This document shows, one piece after another, positions 1 to 9,243 of a stretch of 64,000 bases of DNA. The translations under genes and the position numbers were made by a program. Every line of letters starts with the position of its first letter. The stretch's first letter is position 1. Source of the DNA: CAVWGP01 sp963754645 (lineage in GTDB: Bacteria; Pseudomonadota; Alphaproteobacteria; Bin65); assembly GCA_963754645.1 (NCBI GenBank), contig CAVWGP010000005.1, forward strand, positions 4,185 through 68,184, written 5' to 3'. Below the pieces are notes generated by a model that worked only from the letters and a program-made list of their open reading frames with translations, did not search any database and had not been told where the DNA came from.

Positions 1-666
1 GCCGGCGCGCTCGGCGCCGCCGTCGCCGGCCGCTTTGCCGCCGCGGGCGCTCGGCTGATACTGTTGGACCGCGCCGGCGACGCGCTGCAGCGCCGCGCGG
101 CGGCGCTTGGCGGAGACCATCTAGCGATCGCGGTCGATCTGCTCAATGCCGGCGCGGTGCGGGCGGCAGCCGGCGAGATCGTCGCGGCGTGGAGCGGCAT
201 CGACGTGCTGTGCAACCTCGCCGGCGGCTTCCGCATGGGGCCGCCGGTGCACGAAACGCCGCCCGAACTCTGGCGCGACATGCTCGACATGAACGCGACC
301 AGCCTGCTGGCCGCCGTTTCGGCCGTCGTTCCGGTCATGCTGAAAGCCGGCGGCGGCAAGATCGTCAATGTCGGCGCCCTCGCGGCACTCTCGGGCAAGG
401 GCCACATGGCGGCCTACACGGCGGCCAAGAGCGCCGTCATCCGCCTGACCGAGAGCATGGCGGCCGAGCTGCGCGACAAGAACATCAACGTGAATTGCGT
501 GCTGCCCAGCATCATCGACACGCCCGCCAACCGCGCCGACATGCCGAAGGCGGATCCGGCGAAGTGGGTATCGCCCGCGGCGCTTGCCGACGTCATCGCG
601 TTCCTTGCGTCGGATGCGGCCCGCGCCGTGCACGGCGCCGCCATTCCTGTTGCGGGATTGAGCTGA
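1..666 (+). CDS. SDR-family oxidoreductase, 5' end cut by window edge
   Basis: This is a short-chain dehydrogenase/reductase that would use NAD(P)(H) in the cytoplasm; its substrate cannot be named. The frame is open from base 1, so the first part of the Rossmann glycine motif is missing and only its tail (GALGAAVA) is seen. The NAG-like motif appears as NLAGG and the active-site Tyr/Lys as YTAAK. The catalytic Ser expected 13 residues before the Tyr is Ala (context NVGALAAL), as in some SDR subfamilies, so activity could be atypical. The C-terminus GAAIPVAG is the usual SDR ending. A BKACE-type gene follows about 110 bp downstream on the same strand, suggesting a shared catabolic operon. Family certain, substrate unknown. 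Confidence 0.85.
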   Translation, partial: AGALGAAVAGRFAAAGARLILLDRAGDALQRRAAALGGDHLAIAVDLLNAGAVRAAAGEIVAAWSGIDVLCNLAGGFRMGPPVHETPPELWRDMLDMNATSLLAAVSAVVPVMLKAGGGKIVNVGALAALSGKGHMAAYTAAKSAVIRLTESMAAELRDKNINVNCVLPSIIDTPANRADMPKADPAKWVSPAALADVIAFLASDAARAVHGAAIPVAGLS

Positions 667-774
667 GGCCCGCGGCGCGTTCAAGGGTGCGTCGCCCAAA
701 TCGGGCTTGGCGCCCCCGCCGATTGATGGCAGAAGGCCGGAGTACGCACACGATCAAACGCAATGAGGGGACCC

Positions 775-1707
775 ATGGCCGCCGCCGACAAAGTCATCAT
801 CACGTGCGCCGTGACCGGCGCGATTCACACCCCGTCCATGTCGCCCCATCTGCCGGTGACGCCCGAGGAGATCGCCGATGCCGCCGTCGGCGCCGCCGAA
901 GCGGGCGCCGCGATCATCCACTTGCATGCGCGCGATCCGAAAAACGGCAAGCCCGATCAATCGCCTGAGGCTTTCATGCGCTTTCTGCCGCGCATCAAAC
1001 AGGCGACCGGCGCGGTGATCAATCTCACCTCGGGCGGCGCGCCCTACATGACGGTGCAGGAACGCGTCGGCCCGGCCGCCAAGCTCAAGCCCGAAGTCGC
1101 CTCGCTCAACATGGGCTCGATGAATTTCGGCCTGTTCCCGATGCTCAACCGCTACAAGGATTTCAAGCACGATTGGGAGCGCCAGGCGCTCGAAAACAGC
1201 CGCGACCTGGTTTTCAAGAACACGTTCAAGGATATCGAGTTCATCCTGACGACGTGCCAGGAAAACGAAACGCGTTTCGAATTCGAGTGCTACGACACGT
1301 CGCACCTCTACAACCTGTCGCATTTCCTGGATCGCGGCCTGGTCAAGCCGCCGCTCTTCGTGCAGACCGTGTTCGGCATTCTCGGCGGCATCGGCCCGCA
1401 TCCCGAGGACATCCTGCATATGCGGCGCACGGCGGACCGGCTGTTCGGCAACCAATACAAATGGTCCGTGCTCGGCGCCGGGCGCAACCAGATGCCGGTG
1501 GCCGCCATCGCGGCCGCCATGGGCGGCAATGTCCGCGTCGGTCTCGAAGATTCGCTATGGGACGGCCCGGGCACGCTGGCCAAATCGAACGCCGCGCAGG
1601 TCAAGCGCGTGCGCCAGATTTTGGAAGGCCTGGGTCTCAGCATCGCGACGCCGGACGAGGCGCGCCAAATTCTTTCGCTCAAGGGCGGCCACAAAGTGGC
1701 GTTCTAG
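775..1707 (+). CDS. BKACE-family beta-keto acid cleavage enzyme (DUF849, 3-keto-5-aminohexanoate cleavage type)
   Basis: The family condenses a beta-keto acid with acetyl-CoA, giving acetoacetate and a new CoA ester, using a divalent metal in a TIM barrel. The metal-binding HxH is in IIHLHARDP, and the N-terminal ITCAVTGAIHTPS and GLEDSLWDGPG blocks are typical. I prefer the ATG at 775 because GAGGGG lies just upstream; an in-frame ATG at 763 would add four residues. At about 310 residues the length is normal for the family. It lies between an SDR and a TRAP binding protein, so it probably belongs to a small carboxylic-acid degradation set. Family is clear; the keto acid used is not. Confidence 0.9.
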   Translation: MAAADKVIITCAVTGAIHTPSMSPHLPVTPEEIADAAVGAAEAGAAIIHLHARDPKNGKPDQSPEAFMRFLPRIKQATGAVINLTSGGAPYMTVQERVGPAAKLKPEVASLNMGSMNFGLFPMLNRYKDFKHDWERQALENSRDLVFKNTFKDIEFILTTCQENETRFEFECYDTSHLYNLSHFLDRGLVKPPLFVQTVFGILGGIGPHPEDILHMRRTADRLFGNQYKWSVLGAGRNQMPVAAIAAAMGGNVRVGLEDSLWDGPGTLAKSNAAQVKRVRQILEGLGLSIATPDEARQILSLKGGHKVAF

Positions 1708-1771
1708 GCGCTGGAGCGCGCGCCGGCATCCTGTTACGATTCCACCTGGTTGAACGACGAGGGAGGAGATC

Positions 1772-2788
1772 GTGACGAAAGCCGTTTGGGGAATTGCGTT
1801 CAGCGCCGCCGCGGCGCTGTGCGCCGCCGCTTCCGCGCAGGACAAGATCGAGCTCAAGGCGAGCACCTTCGTGCCGCCGACGCATTGGTTCCTGACCGAC
1901 GCTTACACGCCCTGGGCGGCCGAAATCGAGAAACGAACCGGCGGCAAGGTGACGGTGCGCAGCTTCGCCGGCAACTCGCCTTTCGGCAATGTCGCCAATC
2001 AGGCCGATCAAGTCGCCGCCGGCGTCACCGATATCGCCTGGGGCCTGAACGGCGTTCCCGCCGGGCGCTATCCGCGCACGCGGATCATGGAAATGCCGCT
2101 CGTCGCCGCCAATGCCAAGGCCGCGACGCGCACCATGTGGTCGATGCGCGAGACGCACCTCGCCGACGACTACAAGGGCTTCAAGCTGCTCAATCTCAAT
2201 TGCGGCAACGGCCTCGGCTTCGGCTTGCGCGACAAGACGGCGACGAAGCTCGACGATCTCAAAGGCCTGCGCATCCGCTCGCCCAACAGCCAGATCCAGG
2301 CCGTTCTACAATTCATCGGCGCCACGCCGGTCACCATGGGGCCGGGCCAGGTTTACGAAAGCCTCGAGAAAGGCACGCTCGACGGCGTGACCTCGGGCTA
2401 TGACGGCGTGCGCGGCTTCAGGCTCGAAAACGTTATCAAGAACTACTACTTCGCGCAAATTTCGGTGACGTGTTTCCACGTCGTCATGAACGAAAAGAAA
2501 TTTCAAAGCCTGCCCGAGGACGCGCGCAAGGCGATCGACGAAACCACCGCAGCGTGGCAGAACAGCTTTCCGGTCGAATGGGACAAGGCCGACGAACTGG
2601 CGCGCCAATCGGCCAAGGCCAAGGGCGTGGTCGAAACCAATGCCAGCGACGCCGATCGCGCCCAGTGGCGCGTCCGGCTCAAGCCGGTGATCGAGGCGCA
2701 GCTCGCCGAAATCGAAAAGGCCGGCGTCGCCAATGCGCGGGCGATCTACGACGAGATGCTGAAACGCGCGGCCGAGTTCGCGAAGTAA
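1772..2788 (+). CDS. TRAP transporter substrate-binding protein (DctP family)
   Basis: A periplasmic binding protein for tripartite (TRAP) uptake, usually of organic acids. It starts at GTG 1772 after a strong GGGAGGAG. An N-terminal signal peptide with an Ala-rich core ends near ASAQ. The mature protein has the DctP-type opening IELKASTFVPPTHW and a late block GPGQVYESLEKGTLDGV that is typical of the family. The 338-residue length is normal. No DctQ or DctM membrane subunit is seen in this window, so it must use a transporter encoded elsewhere or upstream of the window. Its place after the SDR and BKACE genes suggests it delivers the acid they process. Confidence 0.88.
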   Translation: MTKAVWGIAFSAAAALCAAASAQDKIELKASTFVPPTHWFLTDAYTPWAAEIEKRTGGKVTVRSFAGNSPFGNVANQADQVAAGVTDIAWGLNGVPAGRYPRTRIMEMPLVAANAKAATRTMWSMRETHLADDYKGFKLLNLNCGNGLGFGLRDKTATKLDDLKGLRIRSPNSQIQAVLQFIGATPVTMGPGQVYESLEKGTLDGVTSGYDGVRGFRLENVIKNYYFAQISVTCFHVVMNEKKFQSLPEDARKAIDETTAAWQNSFPVEWDKADELARQSAKAKGVVETNASDADRAQWRVRLKPVIEAQLAEIEKAGVANARAIYDEMLKRAAEFAK

Positions 2789-2798
2789 TCCCGAAGCG

Positions 2799-4376
2799 TC
2801 ACGCTGCGCGCGCCAGCAAGCGCTGGGCGAGCAGGTAACCCGAGCCGCCATGGACGCCGCCGCCGGGCCAGGTTGCGGCGCCCACCATGTAGAGGCCGCG
2901 GATCGGCATCGCATAGCGCGACCAGCCGCGAAGCGGCCGGCGCCAATAATTCTGGTCGAGATGGTGGCTGCCCGAGACGCAGTCGCCTGCGACCAGATTG
3001 GCGTTGTCGCGCGCGATCTCGACCGGCGTCACGACATGCCTGGCGAGCAGGGCTTGCCGCACATTGGGCGCGTGCTCGGCGAGCAGATCGAGCAGCCGGT
3101 CGGCATAGGCTTCGGCGGCGCCGGGCCAATCGCGCGCCGCAATGGTGCCCGCGGCATCGCCCTTGATCGCGAACGGCACGGTGCGGACATGGATGCGCGC
3201 AATGTGCCGGCCGGGCGGCGCGCGGGACGGATCGACCGGCGTCGTTTGGCTGACGACGAGCAGCGGCCGCGCCGGCAGCAGGCCCGCCAAACTATCGGCG
3301 TGCGTGCGCTCGATCTCGTCGGTTGTGGCGCAAAGATGCACGTAATTGAATTCGGCCAAATCCGCTGCCGCGCGCCATTCGAGCTTGCGATCCAGCGCAA
3401 GATGCACCACGAAGGTCGCCGGCCCGTAACGATAGCGCGATGCGCGCCGCAAAAAACGCGCGGGCCAATGCTCCTCGCGCACGAGACCGCCAAACAGACT
3501 ATGCGGCGACACGCCGGCGATCACGGCGCGCCGGGCGCGGACCGTTTCGCCGCCGGCTAGCTCGACGCCGATCGCCCGGCCCTGCTCGACGACAATGCGC
3601 GTCGCCGCGGCGCCGGTTCGAACGACGCCGCCCGAAATCTCCAACACCGTTCGCATGGCCTGCACAATGCGCCCGGCGCCGCCCTCGGCCACGTATAATC
3701 CGCGCATGTGCCCGGACAGGCCGGCAACGAAGGCAAACACGGCGCCGCCTGCCACGTCGGGCCCATAGTCCATGTGATAGGCCCAGGGCACCAGCAGGCC
3801 TTTCGATTCCGGGGTGCGGAACAGGCGATCGGCGAAAGCGCGCGGCGTGGCGCGCAAGATGCGCCACAGCGCCAGCGCGTCGCCGGGGCCGGCGCTGAGG
3901 ATGCGCGCCGCCTGGCGCAGCGCGGCGCCCGAGGGCAAGGCGGTGAAGAACAGCGGCAGGACATGCGGCGCCGTGCGCGCGAACAGGCCCACGATCGCGC
4001 GCCAGCCGGCCAGATCTTCGCTCGAATGGGCGGCGATCTCGCGCTCGGTTCGCTCGCGATCGGCGTATACGCGCAGCGCCCGCCCGCCGGAATAGGCGCT
4101 GGCGTAGGGATAGGGGTTGGTCAGGAATTTCAGCCCGGCCCGGTCGAAGTCCGGCTTGAAATCTCTATGGACCGGAGAGGCGGCAAACATCCCGACATTC
4201 GTCGCAAAGAGATCGTGCGTGAAGCCCGGCAAGGTGACTTCGGCGCTGCGGACGGCGCCGCCGATCTCGCGCGCCTGCTCGACGACAAGAACCCGCCATC
4301 CGACCCTGGCAAGATAGAGCGCCGTCGCCAGTGCATTGTGCCCCGACCCGATGACGATCGCGTCGTAGTCGGCCAT
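2799..4376 (-). CDS. FAD-dependent oxidoreductase, phytoene-desaturase/CrtI-like
   Basis: A flavin amine-oxidase/CrtI superfamily protein of 525 residues. The N-terminal FAD-binding motif GSGHNALATALYLARVG is followed by VVEQAREIGG, and a C-terminal block with GLYMVGAATWPGGGVHG is the usual FAD-closing motif of the phytoene-desaturase-like clade. Many such proteins are annotated as carotenoid enzymes without proof, and no carotenoid gene is nearby. It is the last gene of a minus-strand run beginning at 8091 and starts 22 bp after the ThDP beta-subunit gene, with GGGAAG before the ATG. Its role is probably oxidation of the product made by the upstream decarboxylases; that is inference. Confidence 0.85.
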   Translation of the reverse strand: MADYDAIVIGSGHNALATALYLARVGWRVLVVEQAREIGGAVRSAEVTLPGFTHDLFATNVGMFAASPVHRDFKPDFDRAGLKFLTNPYPYASAYSGGRALRVYADRERTEREIAAHSSEDLAGWRAIVGLFARTAPHVLPLFFTALPSGAALRQAARILSAGPGDALALWRILRATPRAFADRLFRTPESKGLLVPWAYHMDYGPDVAGGAVFAFVAGLSGHMRGLYVAEGGAGRIVQAMRTVLEISGGVVRTGAAATRIVVEQGRAIGVELAGGETVRARRAVIAGVSPHSLFGGLVREEHWPARFLRRASRYRYGPATFVVHLALDRKLEWRAAADLAEFNYVHLCATTDEIERTHADSLAGLLPARPLLVVSQTTPVDPSRAPPGRHIARIHVRTVPFAIKGDAAGTIAARDWPGAAEAYADRLLDLLAEHAPNVRQALLARHVVTPVEIARDNANLVAGDCVSGSHHLDQNYWRRPLRGWSRYAMPIRGLYMVGAATWPGGGVHGGSGYLLAQRLLARAA

Positions 4377-4398
4377 CGCTTCCCGGCTGGGCCGCCGT

Positions 4399-5019
4399 TC
4401 AGCGCAGCGAGAGCTTCACGTCGATCGCGTCTTCGCGCAGCTTGCGGCCCTCGATTTTTTCGAGGAAGCGGATGAAGCGGTATTTGTTGTCGGTTTCCTC
4501 GAGCCGCGCGTAAGCCAGCGTCGAATCGCCCTCGGATAGCTTCGTCATGGCGACGATGAAATGCGGCCCGTCGCTGGCGAAGGCGCGGCGCACCGCCTTT
4601 TCGAACGCCTCCTCGCTATCGACGCGCTGCACGCTCTTGATCCCGAGCCCGGCCGCGACATTGCCGAGATCGGCGTTGAACGCCGTCGCTGTGCGGATCT
4701 TGCCCGAGGCCTCGTAAACTTTGTTGTCGAACACGATGTGAATGAGGTTTTTCGGCTGCATCTGCCCGACGGTGGCAACGCCGTTCATGTTCATCAGCAC
4801 GGCGCCGTCGCCGTCGAGGACGACGACCTTATGGCGCGGCAACGCCAGCGCCACGCCGAGACCGACCGAAGAGCCGCTGCCCAATGTCTTGAGGGCGAAA
4901 TTTCCGTCGCTCGGACGCAGCGCGTCCCACTCGACCCAGCAGCCGCCCACGGTCACGAGGACGGGCACGTTCTCGAACAGGTCGAGCACGCGCTTCAAGG
5001 CATTGACGCGGTTCAGCAT
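4399..5019 (-). CDS. ThDP-dependent decarboxylase, beta (C-terminal/PP) subunit, sulfopyruvate/phosphonopyruvate decarboxylase-like
   Basis: This 206-residue protein carries the pyrophosphate-binding half of a ThDP enzyme. The metal/diphosphate motif is GDGAVLMNMNG and the LGSGSSVGLGVALALP block binds the cofactor. It resembles the ComE subunit of sulfopyruvate decarboxylase and the C-terminal half of phosphonopyruvate decarboxylase. The alpha-subunit gene ends 3 bp upstream, so the two are surely co-translated and form one enzyme. The product would be an aldehyde formed by removing CO2 from a 2-oxo acid. No sulfonate or phosphonate gene lies nearby, so the substrate is left open. Confidence 0.85.
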   Translation of the reverse strand: MLNRVNALKRVLDLFENVPVLVTVGGCWVEWDALRPSDGNFALKTLGSGSSVGLGVALALPRHKVVVLDGDGAVLMNMNGVATVGQMQPKNLIHIVFDNKVYEASGKIRTATAFNADLGNVAAGLGIKSVQRVDSEEAFEKAVRRAFASDGPHFIVAMTKLSEGDSTLAYARLEETDNKYRFIRFLEKIEGRKLREDAIDVKLSLR

Positions 5020-5022
5020 GGC

Positions 5023-5517
5023 TTAAAGCACCGATTTGTGCACAAGGACGGCGACGGGCTTCTTGAAATTATAGGCCTGGACCAGCGCGCCGCCGATCGT
5101 CTCCTTGGCCTTGGCCATGTCGTCGAGCAAATAGTGCTTGATGCCGAGCGCCTCCAGCACCGGCTCGGTAACCTGGCCCAGCTTGGGGAACGCCATGTCG
5201 CCGCGCGCGCCGGCATAGAGGATCAGCAGCAGCATCGGAATTTCGAATTGCAGCGCCGTCGTCGTGAGGCCGTTGCAGGAATTGAGAAAGCCGGCATTCT
5301 GCATGAGCAGGACGCAGCGCTTGCCGGCGAGATAGCCGCCGGCGCAAACGCCGACGCCCTCCTCCTCGCGCGTCAGCGGCACATGGATGAGATCGTTGCT
5401 CGCCTCGATCGCCTCGACGACGTTGACGAGGCTGCCATCGGGCAGCGAGGCGATCATGTTGATCCCGGCGCCGCGCAGGGCGGCGAGCAGCTTGTTGGCG
5501 TTTTCGGCCGACGGCAT
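5023..5517 (-). CDS. ThDP-dependent decarboxylase, alpha (N-terminal/PYR) subunit, sulfopyruvate decarboxylase-like
   Basis: The pyrimidine-binding half of the ThDP enzyme whose beta subunit follows 3 bp downstream. The proton-relay Glu expected in this domain is in PLTREEEGVGVCAGGYLAGK, followed by LLMQNAGFLNS as in ComD-like proteins. At 164 residues it matches a free-standing PYR subunit rather than a truncated full-length enzyme. The ATG at 5517 has GGGGGA upstream. The gene sits directly after the di-iron-like protein gene with an 18-bp gap. The split alpha/beta arrangement is the ComDE arrangement; assignment to sulfopyruvate is by family resemblance only. Confidence 0.85.
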   Translation of the reverse strand: MPSAENANKLLAALRGAGINMIASLPDGSLVNVVEAIEASNDLIHVPLTREEEGVGVCAGGYLAGKRCVLLMQNAGFLNSCNGLTTTALQFEIPMLLLILYAGARGDMAFPKLGQVTEPVLEALGIKHYLLDDMAKAKETIGGALVQAYNFKKPVAVLVHKSVL

Positions 5518-5535
5518 TCGTTTTGTCCCCCGGAA

Positions 5536-6340
5536 CTAGGCGGCGATACCCGCCTTGGCGTAATCGAACGAAATCGGCGTCACGCGGCCCTGGCGCAGTT
5601 CGGCCAGGCGCGCTGGCGCCACCGGATTGCCGAACTGCGAATTGCGCATGTCGAAGCGGGCGCGCATCTGCTCGACCGAGAGTTCGGTCAAGGTCCGCCA
5701 ATCGCCCGGCGCTGATATTCTCGCGGTCGAGGCCGATAATGCCCTTCAGCATATGGCCGAACTCGTCGTCGTAGACGAGATTGCACGCCTTCGCGATGGC
5801 GGCGTCGGCCGGCGTCTTGCCCGCGAGCTTGGCGCCTTCGGTGAACAGCGCGCAGTAGCCGCCCTCGGTCAGGCGGCAGGCGCGCATGCCGATGGCGCCG
5901 TGCTTGCGGCGATGCGCGCTGCGCAAATCGCCGAGCGCGTCGTTTTCCGGCCAGCTCGGCATGTCGCGCAGCATCATTGGATTGAGGCGCGGCTTGCCCG
6001 CGCCGTTGATCGCGTCGTAGGCGTCGGCGAAGGCGCAGTAATGCGCGAATTCGGCGTGCAGGCCTTCGGTGAGGTCGAGAATTTCGTAGCGGTCGATGCC
6101 CTGGTCGATCGTCTCGGCGACCGACAGCAGCTTCTTGAGCGTGCCGATGAAGAGGCCGGGATTTTCGTCGTCGAAGCCGTCCCAGAATTCCTTGCGCGCC
6201 TGGCGCGCGAGCCAGAGCAGGTCGCTTTCGCGCGTGCGCTTCGGCGATTGGAAGTAAGCGCGGACGATCTCCGCCTCGCCCGCCCAATAGGGCGACAGCG
6301 CCGCGATCAGACCCTCGAGACTCGTGCTCAGCTTCGTCAT
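5536..6340 (-). CDS. Predicted ferritin-like di-iron protein, one frameshift
   Basis: I do not recognise a named family. About 268 residues, probably all helical. Two ExxH motifs are visible: EFAH at residues 97-100 and EFGH at 193-196, with acidic residues E159 and E168 between them. That E / ExxH / E / ExxH layout is the classic ferritin-like di-iron pattern, so I infer an iron-dependent oxidase or oxygenase. The reading frame breaks near 5715: the first part ends its good similarity at RENISAG, and the last 60 residues, ending FDYAKAGIAA, are in another frame. Translation restarts cleanly, so a one-base sequencing indel is likely. It starts after GGGAGA and lies between a benzoylformate-decarboxylase-like gene and the split ThDP enzyme, which suggests a shared pathway. 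Confidence 0.6.
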
Positions 6341-6419
6341 GTCGTCTCCCTCAATTCAGCGGCGACAAACTTAGGGACAATTGCAACGGCGGTCGAGTTG
6401 CCTGAACGCGCGGAATATC

Positions 6420-8091
6420 CTAACGGAATGTCGGATCGATCTCGACGTCGAGCAGATAGGGCTTGCCGGCCGCCAAGGCCGCCGGCAGCCGGCCGCGCAC
6501 CGCGTCGAGCGTCGTCACGCGCTCCGCCGCGACGCCGAGCGAGCCGGCGAGCGCCACGAAATCGATCGGCGGATCGGTCAAGTCCATGGCCACATAGTGC
6601 CCGGTCTGCGCCGAGTGGCCGCGCAGCGCGTCGGTGCGCTGCTTCAGAATCCGGTAGGAGCGATTGTTGAGGATGACATAGACGACGGCGATCCGGTCAT
6701 GCGCCGCCGTCCACAGCGCCTGGATGTTGTACATCGCGCTGCCGTCGCCGATCAGGCCGACCACGGGCCGCGACGGATGGGCGAGCTTGATGCCGAGCGC
6801 CGCCGGCATGCCCCAGCCGATCCCGCCGCCGCGCATGCCATAGAAACTTTGCGGATCGTCGCTTTTCATGAAATGCCGGATGCCCGTGCTCGACGACAGC
6901 GATTCGTCGACGACGATGGCCTCCGTGGGCAGCATCTCGCCGATCGCCTGCAGCAAGGCGAGCGGGCGGATCGGCAGCTTGCCGGCTTCGGCGCGCGCCT
7001 TGGCATGGAGCGCCGCGCGTTCGCCGGCGATCGCTTTGCGCACCGCCAGGTCGCGCGCGCGCGCCGCCTCGCGCTGGGCGGGCGACAGCCGCGCCGCCGT
7101 TTCGCGCAGGATTTCCGGCAGCGCCGATTTCGGATCGGCGAGAATGGCGGCGCGGGCCGGATAGTTCTTGCCGATCTCCCACGGATCGGTGTCGAGATGG
7201 ATCACGTCCATGCCGCCGGGCAGCGGTTCGACCTCGGACGGCAGCGACATGGTGAAGAGATCGCCGCCGATGCTGAACAGCAGATCGTATTGCGTCAGGG
7301 TTTCGCGCATGACGGCGGCGACCCGCGCCATCGCCCCGCGAAACAGCGGATGCGACGCCGGGAACGAGGCCGTGCTCGGAATGCCCTCGGCATAGACCGG
7401 CGCGCCGAGCAGCTCGGCGAGCTGGCGCACTTCGTCATGCGCGCGCGATTGGGCAACAGCGTCGCCGGCGATGATGACCGGGCGCTTGGCGGCGGCGAGC
7501 AGCGCGGCGGCGGCGGCGATCGACGCCGGATCGCCGCGCATGGTTTGGGAAATTCGCGTCGGCGCGCCGAGATCGATATCGGCCTCTTCTTTCAGCACAT
7601 CGGCGGGCAGCGAGAGGAAGACCGGCCCGGTCGGCGGCGCCAGCGCGGTTTTCGCGGCGCGATGGACAAGGCGCGGCAAATCCGCCAACCGCTGCGCCTC
7701 GACCGCCCATTTGACGAAGGGTCGCGCCATCGCCGGCAGATCGCCCCACAGGATCGGCTCGCTCGCAGCGTAACTCAAATCCTGCTGCCCGGCGGTGACG
7801 AGGATCGGCGCGCCGGCCTTTTGCGCGTCGTAGAGCATGCCCATCGCGTTGCCGAGGCCGGGCGCCACGTGAACATTGACGGCGGCGAGCTTGCCCGATG
7901 CCTGGGCGTAGCCGTCGGCCATGGCCATCACGGCGCCCTCCTGCAGGCCGAGGATGTAGCGCGGCGTGCTCTCGACCGCGAGCGCGTCCATCAGCGGCAA
8001 CTCGGTCGTGCCCGGATTGCCGAAGATGAAATCCACGCCTTCCTGCGCGCAACAGTTCGAGAAAGGCACGTCGTCCGGATATCACAGTCAT
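6420..8091 (-). CDS. ThDP-binding enzyme, benzoylformate decarboxylase/acetolactate synthase-like
   Basis: A full-length three-domain ThDP enzyme of about 556 residues. The N-terminal PYR domain has the catalytic Glu in LGLQEGAVMAMADGYA after FIFGNPGTTELPLMDAL, the central domain follows, and the C-terminal PP domain has GDGSAMYNIQALW. This combination is closest to benzoylformate decarboxylases. The start is ATG 8091 (MTVISGRRAFLELLRA) followed by a one-base frameshift near 8050 leading into QEGVDFIFGNPG; a gene call starting at 8069 would miss the real N-terminus. It is the first gene of the minus-strand run down to 2799 and shares a 177-bp divergent region with the binding-protein array. 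The acyl substrate is not known. Confidence 0.85.
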
Positions 8092-8268
8092 CGGTTTTCC
8101 CCGCCCGCCGGGCCGCGCTCCCTACGACGAAGGCCGTGGCATTGCAATGACGATGCCGATTTCGGCCCGGCGCTTCAATTCACGTAGCCGCCGGGCGGAC
8201 GCTGGACCGCGGGCGCGCGAAAGTCCATCATTCGGGCCGGACCTAAGGATACTGTAAGCAGCACCGAT
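8092..8268. promoter_or_regulatory. Divergent intergenic region between ThDP-enzyme operon and binding-protein array
   Basis: These 177 bp separate the first genes of two operons that point away from each other, so both promoters must lie here or overlap the gene starts. A weak AAGGA lies well upstream of the ATG at 8269. I see no convincing operator or riboswitch. The region is the obvious place to look for the control of the sensing array. Confidence 0.4.
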
Positions 8269-9243
8269 ATGAAGCGGCGTGATTTCATGATCCTTGGCGG
8301 CGCGGCGACGGCGTGGCCCGCCATGGCCGGCGCCCAGGCGATGCCGGTTGTCGGCTGGATCAATTCCGGCTCGCCCGCGGCGTTCGCCCAGCTGACGGCC
8401 GCGTTCCGCCAGGGCCTCAGCGAAGGCGGTTTCGTCGAAGGCCGCAACGTTGCGATCGAGTATCGCTGGGCCGACGGACAATACGAACGGCTGCCGGACA
8501 TGATCGCCGATCTCGCCCGACGCAAGGTGGCCGTCATCGCCGCCACCGGAGGTTCCAACGTCGCCGCCGCGGCTCATTCGGCCACCAAGTCGATCCCCAT
8601 CGTTCTTGTGACCGGCGGCGATCCGGTTCGGATGGGACTTATCGCCAGCCTCGCGAGGCCGGGCGGGAACATTACCGGCGCCGGCAATTTTACCACCGAG
8701 CTCGATGCGAAACGATTCGAAGTCCTGCACTCCCTGCTTCCGAGCGTCGGTTCGATCGCCTTCCTGCGGAATCCGGAGCGGCAATTCGCGGACGAGCAGC
8801 GCCAGGCCGTCGAGGCTGCGGCGGCGCAGGCGCGAATAGGGCTGTTCGTCGTCGATGCCGCGACTCCGGCCGAAATCGACCGCGCGCTTGCAAGCATCGC
8901 GCAACGGCAGGCCGGCGCGCTCCTTGTTGGCGCCGACCCGTTCTTTTTCAGCCGGCGCGAGCAAATCGTCGCCCTCGCCGCGCACTTGCGCATCCCGGCG
9001 ATCTACGAATGGCGCGATTTCGTGGCGCTTGGCGGCCTGATGAGCTACGGCTCGATCCTCGCCGACGCCTATCGCCAAGCCGGCCTTTACACCGCGCGGA
9101 TACTGAAGGGCGCCAGGCCCGCCGACCTGCCCTTCGTCCGATCGACGCGCTTCGAAATGGTCGTCAACCTCAAGACGGCGAAGGCTTTGGGCCTTACGAT
9201 TCCGCCCGCGATCCTGCTGCGCGCCGACGAGGTGATCGAATGA
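8269..9243 (+). CDS. Periplasmic binding protein 1 of 4 (ABC_sub_bind / COG2984, TrpX-like)
   Basis: First of four tandem paralogs. The family binds small ligands, with tryptophan or tyrosine known for some members, in a Venus-flytrap fold in the periplasm. The N-terminus RRDFMILGGAATAWP is a twin-arginine-like signal. Family blocks include the early GLSEGGFVEGRNV, the central VTGGDPVRMGLIASLARPGG and the C-terminal LKTAKALGLTIPP. The length of 324 residues is normal. The stop codon overlaps the start of the next paralog by ATGA, so translation is coupled. No permease or ATPase gene is nearby, which argues for a sensing role. Confidence 0.88.
   Translation: MKRRDFMILGGAATAWPAMAGAQAMPVVGWINSGSPAAFAQLTAAFRQGLSEGGFVEGRNVAIEYRWADGQYERLPDMIADLARRKVAVIAATGGSNVAAAAHSATKSIPIVLVTGGDPVRMGLIASLARPGGNITGAGNFTTELDAKRFEVLHSLLPSVGSIAFLRNPERQFADEQRQAVEAAAAQARIGLFVVDAATPAEIDRALASIAQRQAGALLVGADPFFFSRREQIVALAAHLRIPAIYEWRDFVALGGLMSYGSILADAYRQAGLYTARILKGARPADLPFVRSTRFEMVVNLKTAKALGLTIPPAILLRADEVIE

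Noticed and set aside
2799..4376. Carotenoid biosynthesis gene
   Set aside because: CrtI resemblance alone is weak and no phytoene synthase or other carotenoid gene is nearby.
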